In this document: in pieces, positions 51,101-59,864 of the stretch
Numbering within the stretch: the stretch's first letter is position 1
How the letters are laid out: the number at the start of each line of letters is the position of its first letter
Assembly: GCA_964036295.1 (NCBI GenBank)
Contig: OZ038462.1
Coordinates: 10,712,440-10,776,439 of the forward strand
Origin: Plumapathes pennacea
Taxonomy: Eukaryota > Cnidaria > Anthozoa > Antipatharia > Myriopathidae
DNA: 64,000 bases
Reading direction: 5' to 3'
The notes under the pieces: model-generated
The model's database searches: none
Told to the model about the DNA's origin: nothing
The model's input: the letters and a program-made list of their open reading frames with translations, nothing else
Position numbers and translations under genes: made by a program

Positions 51101-53663
51101 CACGAGCATCAGCGTGTCATCATATCAGCGTGTCGACACACAACGAGTATAAGCGCAGGTAACAAGCCTAAGAGAAAGCCGAATTGTAGTTAGGAATGAA
51201 GATAAATGTTCTGAACATGTTATTCAATGTTTATGTGCGAACTGCCTCGGCAAAAACCGAAAACCCGTCAAAAGTTGAATAACCCGCCAAAATCGGGTTG
51301 AAAGCCCGCCATCCCGCCAAATGCAATCCGAACCACTGCTCAAAAGGCCAGATCAAATCAGGGGATACTGGGTATGTAATATTTTCCTTTTGGTCTGGGA
51401 GAAGAACATGTAATTATGTTTTATCAAGCAAGAGTATTGGTGGAACGTATAAATACGTATGTTTTTCCTCTCCTATTTGAGCAGCACGCCTGCAGCAAAA
51501 AATATTTGTCTGATCTCGTGATGTTCGGGGAGCAAAAACGAACTGTGCACCTATAAATTTTTAATTCTAACAGCGAAATTAATCCTAAATAAGTATGGTT
51601 TTCCCTCCTGTTTTGGGCGGCACGCCTGGAGCAGAAACGAATTATTGGGTGACACGCCTGAGATTCTGTGGGTAAAAACATACTCCGCGCCTATAATTTA
51701 TCAATTCTAACAGCAAACCTAAGTTATGGTTTTCCCTTCTGTTTTGGGCGGCACGCCTGAAGCAGAAACGAATTATTGGGTGACACGCCTGAGATTCTGT
51801 GGGTAAAAACATACTCCGCGCCCACAATTTCTCAATTATAACAGCAAACCTAATTTATGGTTTTCCCTTCTGTTTTGGGCGGCACGCCTGGAGCAGAAAC
51901 GAATTATTGGGTGACACGCCTGAAATTCTGTGGGTATAAACATACTCCGCGCCTATAATTTCTCGATTCTAACAACAAACCTAAGTTATGGTTTTTCCCT
52001 CCTGTTTTGGGCGGCACGCCTGGAGCAGAAACGAATTATTGGGTGACACGCCTGAGATTCTGTGGGTAAAAACATACTCCGCGCCAATAATTTCTCGATT
52101 TTAACAGCAAACCTAAGTTATGGTTTTTCCCTCCTGTTTTGGGCGGCACGCCTGGAGCAGAAACGAGTTATTGGGTGACACGCCTGAGATTCTGTGGGTA
52201 AAAACATACTCCGCGCCGATAATTTCTCGATTCTAACAGTAAACCTAAGTTATGGTTTCCCCTTCTGTTTTGGGCGGCACGCCTGGAGCAGAAACGAATT
52301 ATTGGGTGACACGCCTGAAATTCTGTGGGTATAAACATTCTCTGCGCGACTAATTTTCATTGCTAACAAAAAAAAAGAGGTTTCCCCTTGGGTGACATGT
52401 CTGAAGCAGAATAATATTCCTGCGAATTTAAAAAAAATGGTCTGTAAAAAGAAGTCATAAAAATTGATGCCGACTGATGTTATTTTCATCAATTTTCAGT
52501 TTAGCAGCACAGGAAATTGTATAGATGCGACATGGTTTGCAGCGGTTGATATGTTCCTTGCAGAGTAGTCACATAAACACAGTGCTGTATTTGAGAAAAT
52601 CAAGCGTCAATTTTCCTGGCCTTTGACTAAATCCGTACTTCAGAGGCTTTCCAGAGCTGAGGCCGGCCGCCCGATAAAAAATTTCCACAAACAATTTTGA
52701 GCGGACAGATGAAACGTGCCGGAATCTGTTCGATAAAGCGCCCTTGAGTTCCGTCTGCACGCACGTTATTGAAGAAACGAAAATGTTTATCAGTCTATTT
52801 TTTAAACCTTGCGAGGGAACCAGACCGATCAAAATAAATCAGCAGGTGATGAAACACACACGGCACCCACTGTTTTGAAAAAGTGATAATCTTGCATTCC
52901 CCAAATATTTCATCACACTTTTCTTTTCATTAATACGCGTCCTGTGGTGATTTTGCGAGTCCATTTTGGCCTCGCAAAACCGGAATGTGGGTCTCGGGGC
53001 TCCTCATGAACCTAGTCTGACTAATGTATTGAAATGCTAAAGTTACAACATATTAAAATGCTAAAATACAAGTGTGTAAACGATACTAAGATACAATATA
53101 TTAAAATGCTGAAAATACGAGTATTAAAATACTAAAGTGCAATAAATTAAAATGCTAAAAATCAATATATAAATAGAATATATGCTTTTATGTCATCATC
53201 TTCTGCTTCTTCTTTTCCTTCTTTTTTCATTCTCTTTCCCTTTCTCTCGTTCGTTAGGTTATCGACGATGAAAAGAAAACGCAAGAACTTGAAGCTAAAA
53301 GCCACGGCGAGAAAGAAGACATTTCTGGAAATGTGGACGTGCCATATCCTGAAGGAGTCAAGAAGAAAGATAAAGTGCACAAGCCAGGTATAAACAAAGA
53401 TGCGCCTCAAGCGAACACAAACTCCTTTGAAGGTGAGCTTGTTTTTTCAAAAACAGTAAGCTGCCGTTTATCCGTCGTTCATTTGAAGCACTTTGAGGAA
53501 ATGTTGATCCTGTTGACTCACGGTAACCATAAACTGTTGCGCGCGTATTAAATTTTATCTTGCAGTTAGAGCACTACCAATGTATGCGAGTTTCGATACA
53601 AATCGTAGTGTCCCTTGTGACACCCATTTACTTATTTATTTATTTATTTATTTATTTACTTAC

Positions 53664-53718
<55 letters not shown>

Positions 53719-54772
53719 TTTGATACACTAAAATTGATCTGTGAAGATAACGTCCATCTTAACCTAAAATAGCCGAAAAATCTTCATTAATTAATCTGCG
53801 AAGCGCGCAAATATTGGCTTTTTAGTGCGGGCTGTTCTTCTTGGGAGCTGATACGGATGTAGAGAACGAATATTTGTCGCAATCACTGAAATGCGCAACC
53901 TTTCATACGCAATTTCCCACAGCAAAATATGGGCTGAGATGGTCGATATTTCGATATTCAGCCCTTCCATGCTTCTATTTCTACACAAAACTTTAAAAAC
54001 TAGCTCAGCACAACGACAGCATGATCACACAAAGTGTAGTGAGGTACATAAAAACGCTTGGAAAATTATTGCAGTTTCGAAAGAAAATTATAAGTCGCAT
54101 CATTTGCTGTATTTGCTCTTAATCTGTTGGATTCTCCAAAACATTTAAAAAGAAAAGGCATCGCTTGTAGCGCAATATGACCTTTTTCTAGTCCCTCACA
54201 TTTTTATTACCCCATTCGTATCCTACACAGTGTATGCTGAGCCGGAGCCGGCAAACCACTACGACCAAACAATGTACGATCCCATGCTTCCAGGTGAAAT
54301 GGACACTGGTCCCAACCCCTACGCGTATTACTCACCTTACAGAGCACCATACACGATGGAAGCTCCGGAAACTTCCGAAGACTTCACGAACCCTGTAATG
54401 GTAGCACGAGACTCGATCTTAGGCAACGATGACATCTCAACGGATGTGTACGGATACGATCGGTACGCGCTCGGGCGTAATTCGGTTGGAGAATTTCCGC
54501 AGGAAAACAAGCGCGCAGATACAGATTTACAAGGTCAAAGAGTTCAAGTGACGACAGAGGAGACTGGGTCCCAGCGTGTGCAGGTGAACAACGGGTTTCA
54601 GGAAGAGTTTGTTCCAGGTCTTAACCCCGAGTCAGGACGAATCAGCTCGGGTGTACTTTTAGAATGGAAATTAACGTTTTTCGGCACAGGACCTGAAGAC
54701 AGTGTTTCGGGGGAAGCTGACGACGATATTGGAGATGATGAGATTTCTTCTGATACAGACTTAGATTTATAG
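40693..54772 (+). CDS. Proprotein convertase B (furin/PC-like) with split P domain
   Basis: Tandem paralogue of the gene at 26283. Exons: 40693-40995, 41882-41992, 43192-43281, 44749-44895, 45575-45648, 46338-46426, 46961-47133, 47659-47880, 48605-48705, 49323-49544, 50085-50469, 53258-53432, 54231-54772; they join in frame to 877 aa. Signal peptide [19 protein letters not shown]. The prodomain has GYYHFKH, a secondary-type site RQRSKR and, at the maturation position, SRNRK before DGLPQDPKF (K153). Catalytic residues: D203 (SVLDDG), H243 (CHGTRCAGE), oxyanion N344 (WATGNGG), S420 ([11 protein letters not shown]). The P domain starts near residue 511 with RRRGD and [10 protein letters not shown], is interrupted at about 624-836, and resumes as [15 protein letters not shown] final acidic tail of 27 residues ends DTDLDL. 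AATAAA at 54820 is a likely poly(A) signal. Eight exons have exactly the same length as in copy A. Confidence 0.93.
42221..42400. repeat. Inverted repeat around GACACGAGTGTTTTAC
   Basis: Arms ATAGACACGAGTGTTTTAC (from about 42223) and GTAAAACACTCGTGTCTAAT (from 42377), separated by about 135 bp that itself contains a short hairpin, CCTCACTAGTGAGG. In intron 2 of convertase B. Confidence 0.65.
42409..42552. repeat. Long near-palindromic hairpin
   Basis: The arm from 42409 (ATTACACGGCGGC, then GAAGATAT, ATTTTATTTTC, AGTAAAAACA) is mirrored by the arm ending at 42552 (TGTTTTTACCACTCGAAAAT, AAAATTAATATCTTCGCGCC, GCCGTGTAAT). About 60 bp of imperfect stem with a short loop; immediately followed by an AT microsatellite. 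Confidence 0.75.
42556..42629. repeat. (AT)n microsatellite
   Basis: About 37 AT units directly after the hairpin at 42409-42552. Confidence 0.95.
43384..44150 (+). mobile_element. LINE 3' end (5'-truncated non-LTR retrotransposon)
   Basis: Decayed C-terminal end of a reverse-transcriptase polyprotein with the characteristic zinc-knuckle context [28 protein letters not shown], then after frame breaks [20 protein letters not shown] and [18 protein letters not shown] before a stop at about 43769. A noncoding tail with poly(A)-like ends reaches about 44150. It lies in intron 3 of convertase B in the same orientation. Confidence 0.75.
44308..44612. mobile_element. Foldback-type TIR element, TTTTCGGATGACTG family, copy 2
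   Basis: Left end ACAGCCGTTTTCGGATGACT; reverse complement of the right end AGAGCTGTTTTCC. The interior contains GGTCCGAACG and GACCAATCAAGAACAAAAGC. A related interior without clear ends occurs at about 21600-21780 in a SYAP1 intron. Confidence 0.65.
45098..45132. repeat. (TG)n microsatellite
   Basis: About 17 TG units in an intron of convertase B. Confidence 0.9.
45219..45365. repeat. Dispersed repeat, TTAACCCTTTCACTCCCAAG family, copy 4 (inverted)
   Basis: Starts TTAACCTTTTCACTTCCAAA and continues with ACAGATTCTCCCAACC, the reverse complement of the right part of the family, then CTAGTGAGAAACC. Opposite orientation to copy 3. Confidence 0.6.
45886..46160. mobile_element. TACAGTGGAACC family, left end only
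   Basis: Left end TACAGTGGAACCCCGTTAAT at 45886 with family-like interior ('ctggtcgcgttagcggggtg'). No matching right end was found nearby, so this copy is truncated or rearranged; the end coordinate is approximate. Confidence 0.4.
47955..48172. repeat. Tandem repeat, about 90 bp unit
   Basis: About 2.4 copies of a unit with CACTTCAAACTCCTAGACTG, TCAAATGAAACTTAAAGGTG and CAGTAAGTGCATTCTAATAG, in the convertase B intron after exon 8. Directly abuts the TIR element at 48175. Confidence 0.75.
48175..48413. mobile_element. Short TIR element, GGCCCGGTTTTTCAAA family
   Basis: Left end GGCCCGGTTTTTCAAAGCAC; reverse complement of the right end GGCCCGGTTTTTCAAAAGCC. The inverted similarity continues over about 45 bp (CTAATCCTGGATTAG / CTAGTCCAGGATTAA). 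239 bp, in a convertase B intron. Target-site duplication not evident. Confidence 0.8.
49058..49240. repeat. Dispersed repeat, TTAACCCTTTCACTCCCAAG family, copy 5 (inverted)
   Basis: Starts TTAACCACTTCAGTCCCAAG then TTGCAGGTTCTCCTAAC and later TCTGGTGAGAAACTG. Same orientation as copy 4, just upstream of convertase B exon 10. Confidence 0.6.
50551..53005. mobile_element. 2.45 kb inverted-repeat element with internal minisatellite
   Basis: Left end GAGGAGCCCCAGAGCCTGCA, then TTCCGGT; the reverse complement of the right end reads GAGGAGCCCCGAGACCCACA, then TTCCGGT. The element fills most of the intron between convertase B exons 11 and 12. It holds a 131-132 bp tandem array (51470-52400) and no recognisable transposase. 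Nonautonomous DNA elements with central tandem arrays are known from marine invertebrates; assignment to a superfamily is not possible from the ends alone. Confidence 0.65.
51470..52400. repeat. 131-132 bp minisatellite, about 7 copies
   Basis: The landmark GGGCGGCACGCCTG recurs at 51615, 51746, 51877, 52009, 52141 and 52272, a spacing of 131, 131, 132, 132 and 131 bp; a diverged first copy starts near 51480. Each unit also contains GGGTGACACGCCTGA, so a half-unit palindrome-like phrase CACGCCTG occurs twice per unit. Confidence 0.92.
53025..53165. repeat. Short AT-rich direct repeat
   Basis: Repeats of 'tattaaaatgctaaaataca', about seven imperfect copies, between the 2.45 kb element and convertase B exon 12. 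Confidence 0.7.
53630..53722. repeat. (TTTA)n microsatellite
   Basis: About 90 bp of TTTA units in the last intron of convertase B. Confidence 0.95.
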
Positions 54773-57700
54773 GCAGGAATAATAATTAGCTTACACTGGA
54801 AACAATTTGCCACTTTAGAAATAAAAAGGAGATTGGGCCGAGTTTAAGTCTTGCAAAGATTTCTGGGATCGTTACAGAGGACGCGGGAACAGATCAGAAT
54901 CGTCCTTCTGCTGCTGTTGTTGTTCTTGTAATTAAAGTAATATTCTACGTTCGGTGGAAGGCAAAATGGAACACAGCGGTATTTCTATTTCTGTCAAACA
55001 CGTTCAAAATATACTCCGCGTCCTGGGAACGATCTTAGAACTCTTTGCAAAAGGCAATTCGGACCCAACTCCTTCACAGTTCTAAAGTCGCGAATGGAAA
55101 TGAAAATTCCCATCAATTTGCAAAATGCAACCACCTAGGCGAACAAATTATCAGATATATTTCCAAAATAAACTGTTGATATTTTGACACAATAGAATTC
55201 GACGAATATGCCATCTCAGATATGCTTTCTGTCTCTGTTTCAAACCAAGGCCTAGTGCAAAACCCCTGAGTTTTTGACTCACTGGTCCATTTTCATTCAA
55301 CAAATCAGACTCATTTTCATGTGAAAAGGCTTGATTTTGAGTGGCAGGCACAAGGTAACTCGAAATTGGGCAATTGGCTTTTAACTGTATTCCATACTAG
55401 GATTTCCCACTTATTTCTATACTACGGGAATGTTACAGCTGCCACTCACCTTCAATAAAAGTCGAGTTTTTTTTTTATGAATGAAATGCAGCTAACTTGT
55501 TAAACCAAAGTCTTGCACCTAACGACCAAGACACTTCACTACCCTCTACCCACTTAGGCCCCGTCCACACTAATCCGGATAAATTTGAAAACGGATATTT
55601 ATTTATCCGTTTTGGCCTCCCGTCCACACTAAGACGCGTTTTCGGTGACCGAAAACAGATATTTTCGAAAACGCTCTCCAGAGTGGATATTTTCGAAAAC
55701 TCCGGTTTCATGTTGTAGTGTGGACGGCGAAAACGGAGCTTTTCGAAAACGCATGACGTTATGATGTCAGTGATCTCTGTGTGCATGCTCAATTCGGGCA
55801 TTTAGCGTTTTTGGTCAGTCCAGCGTATTAGCGTGGACAGCGAAAACGATCCGAAAACGATAGTGTGGACGGAAAACTTTCGATGCGCTTTTCGTCTGAA
55901 AACTCCGTTTTCAAATTTATCCGGATTAGTGTGGACGGGGCCTTAAACCTAAATAACACATTAACTGCTATTGACATTTGAAAATCTGGATTTGAGGTTC
56001 AATTAAAGAAAGGGAGAAGGAAAGAAATTGCTGAAAAAAGAAACGATTATGACGTTTCCGAAATGATGTTGCCTCCGTATCAGAACGAGGGGTGAGTGCG
56101 AAACTTTATAGATATTAGCTCTCTTAGCTTTACTCGCTTGTTCATTTTCATGCAACAGACATCAGAAATGGCCTACTTATTTATGTATTTGATGTCTCAG
56201 GTTTCGTGCACTCTTGTAGCGCTAGTTTGCTTTGCTGTACCCGAGCAATACAATATTCATCAAACCGTTTAACTCAGTGGTCGTTAAAGAGGCATATTAC
56301 ACCCTATATCACTCAACAAGCCAATGCGTTTTAATAAATAATCAAATATGCCTACTGGACGCAGCTTGACTGAAGAGTGATTTATTCTTTTACATCCTGC
56401 CGGGGAGGGGGGGAGGGGGTTCTCTTAAAATTTTGGGTGGGAGTGTGCCGTCCGGGACTGAAAACCCCACCCTATTTCAGACGTAAGTTTGCGACTTTCA
56501 ACCCTATTACCCTATTTTACGATTGTCTTATGCTAATTAAAAGGTTACCCAAGACTTGCAAAACTTTCCTCGTTTTCTGAGCCGCTGCTGCTTAAAAATA
56601 CTGTAGTTTCCGGAAACGTATCTGAGCTGACGAAAGCACGTTTGAAACCAACACAATAACCAAGAAAATTGGCCTGACAAAAGATTTCTCACGAGTAACC
56701 ACGAGTAACCACACCGATAATAACAAATACTCTGTTACTGTTTAATCACAGCGGTTGCTCGTGGTATCTCTGTACATTCACAGCAAATTGTTTTCATTGT
56801 GAGCACAAATGGTGTGTCTTGCGAAGCTTTTCAATCGACTAAGCTATTAACTCTGTTCTTGCTCGGAATTTTGCGTATTAAAGTGAAATATGGCCAGCAC
56901 ACGTAATTCACGGGTAACCACAGAGGTCTCACGTTTCTCTGGCTCAGTCTCCTTGCTTTTGTCGGTGTAATTTGAAACTGCAGAAGGAGCACAATCTCGC
57001 ATAAAATCTTCGATCAGACTCCAATTCAAAAGGTTCAATAAAATCTACGTCTAATACTTTACGTCCGCTTCACCCTTGTGAATCATTCAAACCGCGCAAA
57101 GTGACGGTTGGCTTTTGGACGTACATGTTTATAAATCATTAAATCAGAAACCAAACCGCGAACTCTTTATAAAGGGACCATATAATAATATGCGGTATCC
57201 TATCTTGTCGGATTTAGCAAAAGAGTGCAAGTCTCTCCCGGCTAAAACTTATAGATTACAAATAAACTGATACACGTAGTCTCAGACCATTAGTGACACT
57301 TTCAAAAACTGGTGTATCTCAGACACAAGTCATTGCGTACTGGAAGGCGTGAAACCATTTTTCTCCCCCCTTCCCTCTGTACAATGTTGCGTGTGTTTGG
57401 GAAAACAAGTTCAGGCCACTTCAACATTGAATGGGGGGGGGGGGGGGGGGAGGGGGGTTGTCTTTCAAAACAGTAAAGAAATTACTGAACCTGTGTGAGT
57501 ACCCAAGACTTTCGTCACTGATTATAGTTGAGTTTTGGCCAAAGTGTAACTCTTTTAAAATCTCAAGATTTAGCCAAGAAGCTCAGTTGCTCTGATATTG
57601 GCCCGAGAGGGTACACCAAGGCTAATTGAAATTTCGTAATAGGATTTCGAGTACAATTTGAAATAAATGAGCACTCGTTCTATTCTAAGCAAATATATCT

Positions 57701-57940
57701 ATAACTGCAATTCCTTTTGAATTTGCTTATAAGAAATCATATTCGACTAAAACAACTGGAGTCAAAGGAAATTATTTCACAACAGCGATACAGCTTTTCC
57801 AAGTTAGCCGTGCGAAACAACACGTAATCTAAATTGAGGTGGAATTAAAAGTCAGTCAGTTCCGCATGGGTGATTATAATTACCATATGTCACCATTACC
57901 TACAAGACCCAGCGGAGTGTGCTACTTGCAAGAATTCACC
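54773..57940. other. Intergenic region after convertase B
   Basis: No convincing exons. It includes the poly(A) signal AATAAA at 54820, a TIR element at 55557-55942, a G-rich run at 57434-57460, and a stretch at 56395-56530 whose frame (LLKFWVGV...PYFRRKFATFNPI) looks like a dispersed repeat rather than a gene. Confidence 0.5.
55557..55942. mobile_element. Short TIR element with TTA target duplication
   Basis: Near-perfect ends of about 39 bp: left GGCCCCGTCCACACTAATCC, right ending GGATTAGTGTGGACGGGGCC, with the inner TIR running through GGATAAATTTGAAAACGGA. It is flanked on both sides by TTA (55554-55556 and 55943-55945). A 3-bp TWA duplication with GG-starting TIRs suggests a PIF/Harbinger-type nonautonomous element. 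The interior is built from 'gaaaacg' phrases. Confidence 0.88.
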
Positions 57941-58856
57941 ATGATGATAAGTCAGTTTAAAAGCCTTCTCGCGACACTGTTCGGAAATATTCTCCTGCTG
58001 CACCAAACTCACACTTTAAGGATTAATTGCTCCTCTTCACGCGACTGTGACTTTGGCAAGGAATGTTGCAAACACCTCTACGTCAATAAGACAAGCTGCC
58101 TAGGCCAATATTGCAAAGTTCAGTCGGACTGTTCCACGACAGAAAGTTGCTGCAACGCCCAAATGCGTTTCTGGAGCTAGAAGTTGTCTGGGAGTTCACT
58201 GTGAGACATCCCTGACTTGTTTGAGCGGTGAATACTGCTGTAACGGCACGTGTCAAGAGGAATGTCATGATTCCCTTTGCTCTAATTCACGGGACTGTGG
58301 TGGTGATACTCAATCATGTTGCCAAGGCATGTGTATTAATGGCACGACTAGTTGCTATCCGTACTGCGTTCTCCAGTCAGACTGTGCCAAGACAGAAGTT
58401 TGTTATCACAATAAATGCCGTTCTGTTGCCAGTTGCCGGGAAATTACAGACTGCATGGACCATTCAAACTGTCATAGCAGCGATCACTGCTGTAACGGCG
58501 TCTGTCAAGCGGAAAAAATAGTATGTCGCACCTCCGGCCATAGACCAATATTTGCTCCTGCCTTGTACTCCGGCTTCGGTGTTTTGTTGTTCGTTTTGAT
58601 TATTGCGGTGGTTTTTCGAGTCAGACGGCAACGAAGACAACTGGAACTTCCTATAGCAGGTGCTCAGATCCACGCACAACCAGAACTGGATCGTGCTGTT
58701 CGCCCACCCTACCCTACGCACACTGAACAACCCCCTCCTTATTCCGAGCAAGTAACCAGGACATCCGGGCACTTCCAGCGGCGAGTAGTATCAGTACACT
58801 CTTTGTTAGGCACTGACAAGTTTACACTTATTTTACTAAAGCTGCACATAACCTGA
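57941..58856 (+). pseudogene. Cysteine-rich single-pass membrane protein, one frameshift
   Basis: Start at the ATG at 57941 gives a likely signal peptide (MMISQFKSLLATLFGNILLL); an in-frame ATG at 57866 is possible. The ectodomain is a chain of cysteine-rich repeats of the form C-x-x-x-x-DC-x-x-x-x-x-CC-x-x-x-C (SSRDCDFGKECC, VQSDCSTTESCC, TCLSGEYCCNGTC, DTQSCCQGMC, QSDCAKTEVC, SSDHCCNGVC). A transmembrane segment follows (SGFGVLLFVLIIAVVF) with a basic stop-transfer RVRRQRR and a cytoplasmic tail holding PPPY, a WW-domain ligand type. The reading frame shifts by one base near 58153-58163: the first frame reads ESCCNAQMRFWS and stops, while the other frame reads KCVSGARSCLG and continues. The family is not recognised. 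An assembly indel would restore a normal gene; otherwise it is a recent pseudogene. Confidence 0.65.
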
Positions 58857-59864
58857 ACACAAACTGACTCTCGTCATCTGTAGACATTCCGAGTTGGCAA
58901 GAGCTCTCTCTTGTAAAAATATATTGCGACAAATATTAATCGAAATTGAAGCTTAGAGTGGAAGTTGATGACAAACCTGAAATGTTGTTTGTCGCTGTTG
59001 CCCAGTCGTGTAGCTAACGCGCGGATAGCACCAGTCATGATTACGACGTTATACAATACCAAGTATATGTTCCAGATGAAAAAGACAAATTCATTACGTA
59101 CCCTAGGCCAGACCAAAGAGAAATGTCAAGTAGTCATGTTGTGTTGTATAATTCAACTGAAAGCCGAACCTTTAATTTTGCAGTTCAAACACAGCGTTTA
59201 AGTCAAAAGCATTGACATACTTTCTAGTAAAAGAATTGAGCTGCACTCTTTCTTCTTATCCAATATTATCTTATAACCAAGTACAATGAGAGACAATCGC
59301 TGTTTTCAATCTTGTGCTATATACGGGCAGAGTCTAGTTAACATAGTCATCTTGTCGATATTTGTTGTTGCCAGCAATAACTGACATTGTAAATAATACA
59401 GATTATTCAAAAGTAACATTGTAAATGTTTTTATAAAAAAATATCCGTTGTTCCTTGTCCGAAATTCTCAACGTAAAAGAAAAGTAATAAACCGACAATA
59501 GCCGTTTGCATTTGTGAAATTGACACCCCCCTCCTGGTTTCAATTTTTAGAACATGCTCTCCCCTTCATCCCTCAAATCCACCCCCCTCCCCCTCCACCC
59601 ATCCCTGGCTTCCATTTTAAAGTGAATCGGTCAAGGCCTCTGAGACTGTACAGGCGGCCACGATCATACCCATTTGCACTACAGCCTGATGGGTTTGTGA
59701 ACGCTTTTTGCGCCTGCCTTTGAATCGCCTTAACGAAAAACCCTTTTGGGCAGGGGCTTGCGCAGGCTGCGTGTTGGGCAGTCTCTTTGTGTTTTTCACT
59801 CGCGTTTCCCCTTCTCTTCGCGTGGCCTCCGTTTAATGCTGTCTAGCATTTGTTTCGCCTTGGC
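58857..59864. other. Intergenic, no gene seen
   Basis: About 1 kb without convincing exons. A C-rich run lies at 59524-59608 (CACCCCCCTCC phrases). AATAAA at 59486 (plus) could be a poly(A) signal for the upstream gene, about 630 bp after its stop. Confidence 0.4.

Noticed and set aside
54230..54772. A separate small gene starting with MYAEPEP
   Set aside because: The start is GTG spanning a splice acceptor; the segment is the last exon of convertase B, in phase with the exon at 53258-53432.
57839..57940. Start of the cysteine-rich gene at 57839
   Set aside because: This is a GTG codon; the ATG at 57941 gives the signal peptide, with 57866 as a less likely alternative.
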